This document shows, one piece after another, positions 1-8,558 of a DNA stretch of 16,905 nucleotides (position 1 is its first letter; each line of letters starts with the position of its first letter). A program made the translations under genes and the position numbers. Origin of the DNA: CAYLYM01 sp964387645. Its GTDB lineage: Bacteria > Calditrichota > Calditrichia > RBG-13-44-9. Below the pieces are notes generated by a model, which had not been told where the DNA came from, searched no databases, and saw only the letters and a list, made by a program, of their open reading frames with translations. The stretch spans positions 1 through 16,905 of the forward strand of contig CAYLYM010000086.1 of the NCBI GenBank assembly GCA_964387645.1, read 5' to 3'.

Positions 1-1
1 C

Positions 2-139
2 CCGGCGAATCAATCGCTCACTACTCTCCAGTTCTTTGCCTCTTTTCTTAATCGGCATGAACAAGTAAAGAAACAAATAAGAGTTCTTCTTGATGTAGTT
101 CTGCTTGAGAGAGTCCAGCGAAAAAATGCCCGAAGTTAA
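2..139 (+). CDS. Possible C-terminal end of an unidentified plus-strand gene (partial)
   Basis: An open frame enters from the left edge and runs 45 codons to a TAA at 137-139. The peptide is hydrophobic and then basic (it ends RVQRKNARS) and I do not recognise it. The main support is position: a strong rho-independent terminator pointing the same way starts 60 bases after the stop. The opposite strand is also open over the same bases (from 196 down to the edge, no stop) but has no well-placed ATG, so the coding strand is not certain. If real, this gene converges on the sulfatase gene that ends at 291. Confidence 0.35.
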   Translation, partial: PANQSLTTLQFFASFLNRHEQVKKQIRVLLDVVLLERVQRKNARS

Positions 140-198
140 CTGAAATTTCTTGCAAAATTGCCAGAAAGATGTTAATTTTAAACTCCTAAATTTATGTT

Positions 199-250
199 AC
201 CTCCTTTGGTTATGATTTCTTATGAAATTTAACCAAAGGAGGTTTTTTTT
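199..250 (+). terminator. Strong rho-independent terminator
   Basis: A perfect 14-base inverted repeat (199-212 with 230-243) encloses a second 5-base stem (215-219 with 224-228) and a TTAT loop. Eight T residues follow on the plus strand at 243-250. Read on the minus strand the hairpin has no T-run after it, so it works mainly for plus-strand transcription. It would end the gene entering from the left edge and shield the minus-strand cluster from read-through. The arms contain CCTCCTTT and AAAGGAGG, the anti-Shine-Dalgarno and Shine-Dalgarno sequences. Confidence 0.85.
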
Positions 251-290
251 CAAATTTTACCCGTTACCATCGGGAATTTCTGTAATTTTA

Positions 291-1874
291 TTATTTTTTT
301 ATCCCTAATTTTTTCATCGCTTCCTCAGCCATTTTTCGATATTTTTCATTGTATTTCCCCCTTTCTCCAAAACCGCCCAATTCTTCACCGCGCATAGATC
401 CAAATCTTGGATAGCTTTCAAAAATGTCACCATAACCCAAAACTCGCGGATCACCTTGCTCTTTGAGAACACGATGCAGGTCTTTCTTTAACTCTTCTTT
501 AATCTTTTTATATCGGGGATCATTAGCTAAATTATGCATACAAGCTAAATCTTTTTCAACTTCATATAGTTCTTCTTCTGGCCTCTTTCCAAATGCCGCT
601 TCAAAAAGGTCGGGAATTTCTTTACGATGTTCAATCATGTATGTCTTTGTCGGTGAACCATCAATATCATAATAACTATCCGGATCTCCAGCCGGCCAAC
701 GGTCTGGTTTGATATTCCAGATATAAAGAAATTCCTTGGTACGAACTGCTCTTGCTGGATAACCTAAATTATCGTATCGGGCATGACTATGTCGCTCGCG
801 TCCTACATACACCCTATCTCTTGAAGGATCAACCTGCCCGGATTTATCTGAAAGTAAAATCGGCATGAGGCTTTTACCCGTCATCTCTTTGGTAGGCTTT
901 AGACCCGCCGCTTCTAAAAAAGTTGGCGCTAAATCTATGAAGCTGACAAAATCGTCAACCACCCGACCGCCTTTTATCTTATCCCCCCAACGAATAGCCA
1001 ATGGCATGTGTACACCAAACTCATAAAGATTTGCTTTGGCTTTCGGAAAAGGCATACCATTATCAGACGTTACAACAATCAATGTATTATCCAGTTCTCC
1101 TATTTCTTCCAATTTTTGAATCATGCGAGAAAAGTGTTGATCAAACCATTCAATCTCGTAAGCATAATCCAGTATGTCACTTCGGATTTCCTCATTATCT
1201 GGTAAAAAAGCTGGTACATCTACATCTTCTAGTTTCTTACCGGATTTTATTCCCACACCTTTGTTATATTTACGATGCGGTTCATGACAACCAAACCAGA
1301 AAAAGAAAGGTTGATTTTTAGGACGTTGTTTTAGAAAATCTTCAAAATTACCAGCATAATCTTTGTTACTTATCCCAGAAGCAGGCGGTGTTAAAGTTTT
1401 TCCAGAGTATTCAGGACCAGCAGGATTACGTTTCCATCCAGCATCCTTCCAATTACCTGGACCCCAACCCTTACCAGTATAACCAACAAAATATCCATTT
1501 GCTTCTAAAATATCTGGAAATACCTGAAACTTTTTAGGGAAATAACTATTATGCGTTCCTGCTTCTTCTAATTGCCAAATATTTCGTCCTGTTAAAATAG
1601 CCGCTCGACAGGGACTGCACTGGGGAGCAGCCGTATAAGCATGTGTAAACAGAACTCCCTCTTTCGCAACTCGATCGAAAGCGGGTGTTTTAACAAACTT
1701 ACATCCATAAGCCCCTGCATGTGGCCAACTTTGATCATCGGCAATTGCGATTAAAATATTTGGTCTCTTCTGCACCCGATTACATCCCTTTACAACCGAA
1801 GGTAACGCAAAAGAAAGCGTGGCAAGACCAGCAGACTTTAAAAAATTTCGACGGTTCATCTTCATTGAAATCAT
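291..1874 (-). CDS. Tat-exported family S1 sulfatase, SGSH/S1_8-like, with CSPCR active-site motif
   Basis: Hydrolyses sulfate esters or sulfamates on a glycan, probably from the cell surface or periplasm. The N-terminus carries a twin-arginine motif (NRRNFLK, residues 7-13), a hydrophobic stretch and Cys31 in a weak lipobox. Metal-binding Asp46-Asp47 are followed by the formylglycine motif C86-S-P-C-R90; Cys86 must be oxidised to formylglycine for activity. Further active-site candidates are Lys135 (GKGW), His197/His200 (CHEPH) and Asp271-Asn272. The length (527 aa) and the PDNEEIRSDILDYAYEIEWFD-type block resemble heparan N-sulfatase-like proteins, but sulfatase substrates cannot be assigned by family alone. 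The first ATG is preferred: AGGAG at 1881-1885 lies 6 bases upstream. It is a close relative of the sulfatase at 8887-10494, and it lies 57 bases after the peptidase gene, probably as the last gene of that operon. The Cys at the fourth motif position is unusual. Confidence 0.93.
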   Translation of the reverse strand: MISMKMNRRNFLKSAGLATLSFALPSVVKGCNRVQKRPNILIAIADDQSWPHAGAYGCKFVKTPAFDRVAKEGVLFTHAYTAAPQCSPCRAAILTGRNIWQLEEAGTHNSYFPKKFQVFPDILEANGYFVGYTGKGWGPGNWKDAGWKRNPAGPEYSGKTLTPPASGISNKDYAGNFEDFLKQRPKNQPFFFWFGCHEPHRKYNKGVGIKSGKKLEDVDVPAFLPDNEEIRSDILDYAYEIEWFDQHFSRMIQKLEEIGELDNTLIVVTSDNGMPFPKAKANLYEFGVHMPLAIRWGDKIKGGRVVDDFVSFIDLAPTFLEAAGLKPTKEMTGKSLMPILLSDKSGQVDPSRDRVYVGRERHSHARYDNLGYPARAVRTKEFLYIWNIKPDRWPAGDPDSYYDIDGSPTKTYMIEHRKEIPDLFEAAFGKRPEEELYEVEKDLACMHNLANDPRYKKIKEELKKDLHRVLKEQGDPRVLGYGDIFESYPRFGSMRGEELGGFGERGKYNEKYRKMAEEAMKKLGIKK

Positions 1875-1931
1875 GGTAATCTCCTACCTTTTTTATATAA
1901 CAAAAATAACAATTCTTAATCAAATATTTTT

Positions 1932-3815
1932 TTATTTACCTATCTTTGCTAAAATAGTTTCGATCTCATCCATTGCGCGATTCATGGCCTCCATGGTTTT
2001 TTCAAAGGGTTCTGCAGTAGTCATATCCACACCAGCTTTCTTTAAAAGCGAAATTGGGTAATCAGAGGCTCCTGAAGATAAAAACTCCAGATATCGTTTC
2101 ACTGCCCCTTTTTCTCCCTTTAAAACTTTCTCAACCAGAGCGGTAGAAGCTGTGAAAGATGTTGCATATTGATAAACATAAAATGTATAATAAAAATGTG
2201 GAATATAGGCCCATTCAATCGCATATAGATCATCTATGTAACAAATTCCTTTGTTATGGCCATAATATTTTTTCAACAAATCACCATACAGTTTCGTCAT
2301 CGTTTCTCCGGTCAGCGGTTCGCCTTTCTCAGCCATTTCGTGAATGCGTAATTCAAATTCCGCAAATTTAGTTTGGCGAAATAGGGTTCCCTTTATCCCA
2401 TCTAAGTAATTCATAAGTAGTGACAGACGAATCTCATCATCTTTGATCTCATCCAGAACTTTTCGTATGAGTAAAGCCTCGTTGAAAGTCGAGGCAACTT
2501 CGGCCACAAAAATAGAATAATCAGAAAGAATATAGGGTTGATTTTTATTTGTAAAATAACTATGCATAGCATGTCCCAACTCGTGAGCCAACGTACTTAC
2601 ATCTTCATAATTTCCATTATAGTTCAAGAAAACATAAGGATGAACATCATACACACTATTCGAAAAAGCACCTGAACGTTTTCCAAGAGTTGGATACACA
2701 TCTATCCATCGGTTTTCGAAAGCTAACTTCACGGCGTCCAAGTAATCAGAGCCAAGAGGGTTCAAAGCTCTAAGCACCAGATCTTTGGCTTCTTCAATTG
2801 AATAATTTAAATCCACACCTTTAACTACGGGGGCATAAATATCAGAATATTTCAGCGTGTCGACCTGAAGTAGTCGCTTCTTTATCTTCAAATAGCGATG
2901 AAACGAGTCCAAATTCTTGTTCACATTTTCAATCAGATTATAGTAAACTTCAACCGGAATGTTATTGGCATCTAACGCATACTCCAACGAAGATTGATAT
3001 TTTCGTGCTTTTGAATAAAAAACATCCCGGCGGACATGAGAAGATAACATTTCTCCAAAAGTCCGGCGAAATTTGTTCATTGTACCCCAGAATGCCCTAA
3101 AAACTTTCTCCCGATCCTCTCTATTAGGCAATGCACGGTAACGTGAATAGCCAGCAACATCTAAATATGCCTTAGTCCCATCGCTCAATTGAATCTCCGG
3201 ATAGGGTAACTCGGCATTCTTGAATACACTATAGATTGAAGAAGGACTATTAGCCAGTAAATTCACTTCTGCTAAAATTCGTTCTTCACTTTCTGAAAGT
3301 TTATGGATTTTTGTTCGTTGAATATCATCCAGATACATCTTATAAATTTTTAATCCCGGTTTGGCTTTTAAAAACTTATCTATAGTGCTTTGATCCATTT
3401 TAACAATTTCTGGCTTTAAGAAAGCTGATTTCGATAAATATTCTGTTTCCAATTTATCAGCCTCCTGCTTCATGGCCAGAGCATCTGAATTTCGGGTGTC
3501 TTCGCTATATTTCATGTAAGCATAAGCTGATAAGCGTTCCAGTTGTTTTAAGATCTGGCTGTTTAATTCCAAACAAGCAAGCAAATTCGAAGGAGATGTA
3601 GCAAGCTGTCCTTTGAATTTAAGGATTTCATCAAATTTTGCCATCACTTCCTTTTTTGCTTTTTGCCAGGCCTGGTCTGAAGGAAAAATATCTTCTAATT
3701 TCCATTTGTACTTTTCTGGAACCTTCGATCTCTCTCTCATTTGAGAAAAAACTGTCTGATGTAGAGCAAAAACAAGTAACATTGTCAATATGATCATTTT
3801 CCATCCTTTATTCAT
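1932..3815 (-). CDS. pepF: Exported oligoendopeptidase F, zinc metallopeptidase family M3
   Basis: A 627-residue M3B zinc peptidase that cuts oligopeptides. The PepF N-terminal helical domain (about residues 30-200) leads into the catalytic domain. Zinc ligands are H411 and H415 with catalytic E412 (HELGHAMHS), and the third ligand is most likely E438 in the FVAEVAST segment. Length matches the family (about 600 aa) plus a leader. Residues 1-24 form a Sec-type signal (hydrophobic core IILTMLLVFAL, likely cleavage near FS-Q). That is notable because textbook PepF is cytoplasmic. AAGGAG at 3821-3826 sits 5 bases before the ATG. It lies 46 bases after the GH2 gene and 57 before a sulfatase gene, so co-transcription is likely. 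A role in digesting the peptide part of a glycoprotein substrate is inference; a housekeeping peptidase that happens to sit here is the alternative. Confidence 0.93.
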   Translation of the reverse strand: MNKGWKMIILTMLLVFALHQTVFSQMRERSKVPEKYKWKLEDIFPSDQAWQKAKKEVMAKFDEILKFKGQLATSPSNLLACLELNSQILKQLERLSAYAYMKYSEDTRNSDALAMKQEADKLETEYLSKSAFLKPEIVKMDQSTIDKFLKAKPGLKIYKMYLDDIQRTKIHKLSESEERILAEVNLLANSPSSIYSVFKNAELPYPEIQLSDGTKAYLDVAGYSRYRALPNREDREKVFRAFWGTMNKFRRTFGEMLSSHVRRDVFYSKARKYQSSLEYALDANNIPVEVYYNLIENVNKNLDSFHRYLKIKKRLLQVDTLKYSDIYAPVVKGVDLNYSIEEAKDLVLRALNPLGSDYLDAVKLAFENRWIDVYPTLGKRSGAFSNSVYDVHPYVFLNYNGNYEDVSTLAHELGHAMHSYFTNKNQPYILSDYSIFVAEVASTFNEALLIRKVLDEIKDDEIRLSLLMNYLDGIKGTLFRQTKFAEFELRIHEMAEKGEPLTGETMTKLYGDLLKKYYGHNKGICYIDDLYAIEWAYIPHFYYTFYVYQYATSFTASTALVEKVLKGEKGAVKRYLEFLSSGASDYPISLLKKAGVDMTTAEPFEKTMEAMNRAMDEIETILAKIGK

Positions 3816-3861
3816 TTCATCTCCTTAATTATTATTCTCTTTTCACTTTGCATTGAACTAT

Positions 3862-6800
3862 TTATTTACTTTTTTTAATAATATACTTACTTAGCGTCAT
3901 GGCACGGTTCTCGTTTTCTGCAAAAGGCTTGAGACGAAATTGATAAGAATATGATTTTTCAGTTAGCATAAATTCAGGATGCGGTTTTGCTCCCCAACTA
4001 TTATCACCGCCTACACCCATTTGTTTATAATCCAGATTTAAAGTTACAAAATCTTTTCTTTTCATTTGATAGGAATATTTGTGCGTTTCCAGATCTTTAG
4101 TAGTATAATGTTTGGCAGTGACGCTTAAAAGTGGCATCCCCACTGCTAACAAACCCACACCATATTTATTGGTCAAACTTACCCAGCGGACATCAGTTTT
4201 GTTCCCATTTTCTTGCGGCTCGGAATAATCCACGAACTGTTCATCCACCGTACCGCGATACAATCCAACCCGGGCGCCAAGTTTTCGATCCCAGTAGGTT
4301 TCCTGCGGACCACGTCCATACCAGGTAAAGATTTCAAAACCAGGTGGCATCTCCATCTGCATGCCAAATTTGGGCATTTCGGGTAGATTATCTTTATCGG
4401 TTTGATAGTTTATATCCACCACAACGTCTCCACTGCCGTAACAGGAATATTTTACATTATATGCCGCTTCAATTTCAGGAATTTCGCCATTAAATTGAAT
4501 AATAACTTCCTGCGGGCTAATTTGCTCAACTTTTTTATCTTTAATTTGCCAGTGTTTACCGGCTTCTCGCCAGACGGCGCAACGTTTGGGCATTTTATTG
4601 CCACGATCGTTATCGGTAGGTGCACGCCAAAAATCAGGCTGTAAACCGCGGCGAATAAGTTCGGTTCCCCGGAAGATAAAGGAACTCATCGTCCCTTTTT
4701 GTAGATCGAAGGTAAGAGCGAAATCATCTCCATAAAGCACCACCTGATCATTCTTTTTAACCAATTTTAAAGATGGCATCTCTGTTGTGGATAAAACAGT
4801 TTTTTCTGCCACCCACGGCATTTTGAATTGTTCCCAGGCAACCTCGTGTCCTACCTCTGCCCAGAGGGTATTTTCCCGCAAACGAAAGGAAATTTCCAAC
4901 CAGTATTCCACACCCGGTTCTAATTCTGGCTTTTTAATAGGAACGGTGTAATCAAAGCTTTCTTCCGGTTTAATTTTTAATAATGGTAACTGGCCTTGTT
5001 GAATGATACAGTCATCCGCTTTCAAAGTCCAAAAACCCTGGACAAAGTCCAATGGAATAAATGCGTAATGATTCTCAATGCGAATCTTACCCTCATCCAG
5101 ATTCACAGGTTTGATTTTAATGTACTGGTAGATTTTTTTAACCTCATAAAGGCTGGGATGCGGCGTTCGGTCTGCAGCAACCAATCCGTTCATGCAGAAA
5201 TTATCATCGCTGGGTGTTCCCGGCGGGCCAAAATCTCCTCCATAAGCAAAATATTCCTTTCCGTCTGGTGTCTTTCTTCGAATTCCCTGATCCACCCAAT
5301 CCCAGATGCAGCCACCCTGCAGTGCTGGATATTTCTCGATGGCATCCCAGTATTTAAACAAATTACCGACGCTGTTTCCCATAGCGTGGGCATACTCACA
5401 AAGTATTAATGGGCGCTCTGGATTGGACTCAGCATATTTGATGATTTGATGCACTCGGGCATACATCGGACAATAAATATCGGTATGTGGTTTAAGTTCA
5501 GCGCGTTCGTATTGAACAGGGCGAGTCCTATCGTGCTTTTTTATCCAGTTGTAAGTGGCCACGAAGTTCACTCCATCTCCGGCCTCGTTTCCCAAAGACC
5601 AGATAATTACAGAGGGATGGTTTTTATCGCGCTCCACCATCCGTCTGGTGCGGTCTAAATGGGCTTCCATCCATTCTGGATTATTCCCCAACGTGCGATC
5701 CGGTTTGTAGCCCATCCCGTGGGACTCGATATTAGCCTCATCGATCAGATAAATACCAAATATATCACATAAATCGTACCATTCAGGAACATCGGGATAA
5801 TGGCTTGTTCTTACAGTATTGATGTTATGCTGCTTCATCAATCGAATGTCGCGGATCATGGACTCTATTGTAGTAGTGTGCCCAAGGTCGGGATCATGCT
5901 CATGTCTATCTACACCCTTAATCAAAATAGGAACACCATTGACCAACAACTGTCCGTTTTTAATCTCAACTTCTCTGAATCCCACTTTTGCCGGGACTAC
6001 TTCCAGAATTTTTCCCTTTTCGTCTTTTAAAGTTAGCAATAAAGTGTAAAGATTAGGTGCTTCGGCAGACCATTTTAGAGGATTTTTAACGAATTGGTTA
6101 AAGATGACGGAATTAAGTTTTCCCTTTCCTTTAACTTTTAATGATTTTTTTAATTTCTCCATTATAGGCTTATTCTGAGCATCCAATAATTCAACCTCGA
6201 TCTGACAGGTTTTTGTCTTACTTGCAAAATTCCGTACCTGAACTTCGACTTTTAAATTGGCATCTTTATAATGCTTATCCAGGTCGGTGATAACCCGGTA
6301 ATCAAAAATGTGTTGTGGGGCCGTGGAGAAGAGGTAAACATTCCGGAAGATTCCGCTCAGACGCCAGAAATCCTGACATTCCAGATAAGAACCATCAGAA
6401 TATCGATAAACTTCCACCGCCAGATCGTTTTCCCCATCTTTTAGATATTTAGTGATATTAAATTCAGCCGGCGTCCGACTCCCCTGACTGTATCCAACTT
6501 TTTTACCATTAACCCAGATGTAAAAAGCCGACTCCACTCCATCAAAATGAATAAAAATCTGCCTACCTTTCCAGGATTGCGGCAAGGTAAATTTTCGTTT
6601 ATATGATCCTACTGGATTATTATCATGGGGAATGTAAGGAGGATTAGGTTTTCCAAAAGCATAGGGTATATTGACATAAATTGGAACACCATATCCCTCT
6701 AATTGCCAATTGGATGGAACAACAATATCATCCCAATCACTGACATCATAATTGGTTTTGAAAAAATCTTTTGGCCGATCGGCTGGTTTAGGAACCCAGT

Positions 6801-7035
6801 GAAATTTCCACAGGCCGTTCAAAGATTTGTAAAAGGGTGATTCAAAACGCTCACCTTTCAAGGCCAATTCGATGTTGGGGAAAGATTTGATGGTTGCATG
6901 AGGATTTTCCTTATTTCGCCCGAGGATTTTCTGGTTTTCCCAATCATTACCGAAAGATAAATTGAAAATCATAATGAAAACCATTAAAGTTGATAGAAGA
7001 AAACTTTCTACTTGGATAATTTTAAACATCTTCAT
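3862..7035 (-). CDS. GH2 beta-galactosidase, LacZ-like, secreted or periplasmic
   Basis: Removes terminal beta-galactose (or a related beta-linked sugar) from the glycan. The 1057-residue protein has the full LacZ layout: sugar-binding jelly roll (about 60-240), immunoglobulin-like domain (about 245-355), TIM barrel (about 360-650), and a C-terminal beta-sandwich of the Bgal_small_N type (about 750-1040, with FWRAPTDNDRG). Acid/base Glu is E484 (SLGNEAGDG) and the nucleophile is E547 (ILCEYAHAMGN); HEH at 378-380 is also conserved. Residues 1-29 are a Sec-type signal, unlike cytoplasmic E. coli LacZ. An in-frame ATG lies 60 bases further upstream, but only the chosen ATG has a ribosome binding site (GAGGT at 7041-7045). 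It is followed after 46 bases by the peptidase and preceded by GH29 with a 138-base gap. GH2 also contains other activities, so the substrate is an inference. Confidence 0.93.
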   Translation of the reverse strand: MKMFKIIQVESFLLSTLMVFIMIFNLSFGNDWENQKILGRNKENPHATIKSFPNIELALKGERFESPFYKSLNGLWKFHWVPKPADRPKDFFKTNYDVSDWDDIVVPSNWQLEGYGVPIYVNIPYAFGKPNPPYIPHDNNPVGSYKRKFTLPQSWKGRQIFIHFDGVESAFYIWVNGKKVGYSQGSRTPAEFNITKYLKDGENDLAVEVYRYSDGSYLECQDFWRLSGIFRNVYLFSTAPQHIFDYRVITDLDKHYKDANLKVEVQVRNFASKTKTCQIEVELLDAQNKPIMEKLKKSLKVKGKGKLNSVIFNQFVKNPLKWSAEAPNLYTLLLTLKDEKGKILEVVPAKVGFREVEIKNGQLLVNGVPILIKGVDRHEHDPDLGHTTTIESMIRDIRLMKQHNINTVRTSHYPDVPEWYDLCDIFGIYLIDEANIESHGMGYKPDRTLGNNPEWMEAHLDRTRRMVERDKNHPSVIIWSLGNEAGDGVNFVATYNWIKKHDRTRPVQYERAELKPHTDIYCPMYARVHQIIKYAESNPERPLILCEYAHAMGNSVGNLFKYWDAIEKYPALQGGCIWDWVDQGIRRKTPDGKEYFAYGGDFGPPGTPSDDNFCMNGLVAADRTPHPSLYEVKKIYQYIKIKPVNLDEGKIRIENHYAFIPLDFVQGFWTLKADDCIIQQGQLPLLKIKPEESFDYTVPIKKPELEPGVEYWLEISFRLRENTLWAEVGHEVAWEQFKMPWVAEKTVLSTTEMPSLKLVKKNDQVVLYGDDFALTFDLQKGTMSSFIFRGTELIRRGLQPDFWRAPTDNDRGNKMPKRCAVWREAGKHWQIKDKKVEQISPQEVIIQFNGEIPEIEAAYNVKYSCYGSGDVVVDINYQTDKDNLPEMPKFGMQMEMPPGFEIFTWYGRGPQETYWDRKLGARVGLYRGTVDEQFVDYSEPQENGNKTDVRWVSLTNKYGVGLLAVGMPLLSVTAKHYTTKDLETHKYSYQMKRKDFVTLNLDYKQMGVGGDNSWGAKPHPEFMLTEKSYSYQFRLKPFAENENRAMTLSKYIIKKSK

Positions 7036-7040
7036 GGTGT

Positions 7041-7045
7041 ACCTC
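7041..7045 (-). promoter_or_regulatory. Ribosome binding site deciding the GH2 start
   Basis: GAGGT lies 5 bases upstream of the ATG at 7033-7035. The longer in-frame start at 7093-7095 has no such site, and the shorter start places the hydrophobic signal peptide right at the N-terminus. Confidence 0.7.
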
Positions 7046-7173
7046 ACTTTTTTACAAATACACAACTTTCCAAAGTTCTGAGGAAAAATAATCATAAACT
7101 AACAAAATAATCAATGACATCATAAAATTGCAGATTGCTTCTTTAAATTAAATTGTAATATTAATAATACATT

Positions 7174-8508
7174 TTACGGTAAGTTCCCCTGCGCAGCATG
7201 CGTTATTTTCAATACCACCGGATTAGGCCAAGTACGGTCATTGTAAATCCGCTGAGCCCGATAGGCCGTGATATGTAATCCTTCTTCATCCTGTTTCCAG
7301 GTGGTTTTGGGAATGACTTCAGGGCGATATTCTAATACTTGATCATTCTGACCCAAAACACTGACCACTGTGTGAGGCGTGGCTTTGACCGATTTAAGTG
7401 TAAAGGTTTTCTGTGTTCCCCATTTCCAATTTGTTTTAGTAATGAAGGCATAAACAGTGGACTTATTTTTCTTGCGGGTAAACCAGATATTCCCCTCGTT
7501 GGTTACAATCCAGGGTCTGACGCTATAAATGGCTTCGCCATTGATAAACATCCAGGCGCCTAATTCTCGTAGAATATTTTCCTGTTCTTTCGGTATTTGA
7601 CCATTTGGTTCTGGACCAATATTTAACAACATGGTTCCACCTTTGGCTCGTGTTTCAATCAGTGTCTCAATCCATTCTGTTCCGGATCGATATTTTTCAT
7701 GGGTGGGCTTAAATTGCCATGAAGTTCCCAGTGTAAAACAAGCTTCCCAGGGCTCGGTCAATAATTCCTGAGGAAGCTTTTTCCCGGTGGAAGGTGAAAT
7801 TTCAGGAGTCCTAATTGCCCCACGAGTAATTAACACTTCTGGTTGTAATTTCCAGGCTAATTCCCTGATTCCATCTGCCTGACCATCAATAAACAATACC
7901 TCAATTAGCCCGTATTGGGTAAACAATTCTCGAATTTGCTTTTTATTATGTTCCATGAGTTCAGGATTATTTACCGGCAAGGCTTCCGAACGACGACGAC
8001 TAATTAATTTTCCCTGTTTATATAAAAAGTAAAAATCATCTGGAGAAAAATAAAATCCAATCGCAATCCCGTATCTTCGAAACGCCTCAACTATTTGTTT
8101 GGTTATGTCCTCCCCATAAGGTGTATTCATGATGTTAAAATCACTCGTTTTTGTATTGAACATACAGAACCCGGAATGATGTTTGGTAGTAAATACCACA
8201 TACCGAAATCCACACACTTTTGCTAAACGCGCCCATTCATTAGCATCAAAATGATTGGGATTGAACGTTCTCGGTAATTCCTTAAAAAATCGATCCACAT
8301 AGTCATCGGACGCTCCCACCAGAGAATGGCTGATAACGGTTCCTATCTGACTATCCAAACTCCAGTGAATGAACAATCCTAATCCTGCATCTTTAAGCCA
8401 TTCCATTCGATGAGGTTTGTTTCCAGATCGAGCAAAAATCGGAAAAAAACTTGAACAGATAATCATGTGGATCAAAATAAAAACACAAGTTACAGTAAGT
8501 TTTTTCAT
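7174..8508 (-). CDS. GH29 alpha-L-fucosidase, exported
   Basis: Retaining alpha-L-fucosidase expected to remove fucose side groups. The 444-residue protein has an N-terminal signal (about 1-26: KKLTVTCVFILIHMIICSS), then the GH29 catalytic barrel. Conserved substrate-pocket elements are H48-W49 (LFIHW), the KHHSGF block at about 109-114 and the FYFSPDD segment. The nucleophile is most likely D208 in EVLFIDGQAD. The acid/base residue is poorly conserved in this family and I do not assign it. A short beta-sandwich-like C-terminal region follows (about 330-444). The length is normal for family members without extra carbohydrate-binding modules. The open frame could be extended 5 codons to a TTG, but that TTG is part of the ribosome binding site, so the ATG at 8506-8508 is used. 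Upstream lies a 378-base gap, so it may have its own promoter. Confidence 0.9.
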   Translation of the reverse strand: MKKLTVTCVFILIHMIICSSFFPIFARSGNKPHRMEWLKDAGLGLFIHWSLDSQIGTVISHSLVGASDDYVDRFFKELPRTFNPNHFDANEWARLAKVCGFRYVVFTTKHHSGFCMFNTKTSDFNIMNTPYGEDITKQIVEAFRRYGIAIGFYFSPDDFYFLYKQGKLISRRRSEALPVNNPELMEHNKKQIRELFTQYGLIEVLFIDGQADGIRELAWKLQPEVLITRGAIRTPEISPSTGKKLPQELLTEPWEACFTLGTSWQFKPTHEKYRSGTEWIETLIETRAKGGTMLLNIGPEPNGQIPKEQENILRELGAWMFINGEAIYSVRPWIVTNEGNIWFTRKKNKSTVYAFITKTNWKWGTQKTFTLKSVKATPHTVVSVLGQNDQVLEYRPEVIPKTTWKQDEEGLHITAYRAQRIYNDRTWPNPVVLKITHAAQGNLP

Positions 8509-8515
8509 AATTTTT

Positions 8516-8521
8516 CCCTCC
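8516..8521 (-). promoter_or_regulatory. Ribosome binding site deciding the GH29 start
   Basis: GGAGGG lies 7 bases before the ATG at 8506-8508. It overlaps the upstream in-frame TTG (8521-8523), which therefore cannot be the real start. Confidence 0.75.
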
Positions 8522-8558
8522 AAAAATGAAGGTCCAATAAAAAATGGTAGGTAATTTT

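Noticed and set aside
1..198. Minus-strand open frame running to the left edge, with a second minus frame starting at an ATT after AGGAG
   Set aside because: Neither has an ATG with a ribosome binding site at its start, and the terminator position favours a plus-strand gene end here.
4996..5409. 137-codon plus-strand open frame
   Set aside because: It lies wholly inside the GH2 gene, opposite its conserved catalytic region, and has no recognisable protein features; it is a shadow of the real gene.
7064..7077. Dyad AACTTT-CC-AAAGTT in the GH2 leader
   Set aside because: Only 6 pairs with a 2-base centre in AT-rich DNA, and no second copy seen upstream of other genes.
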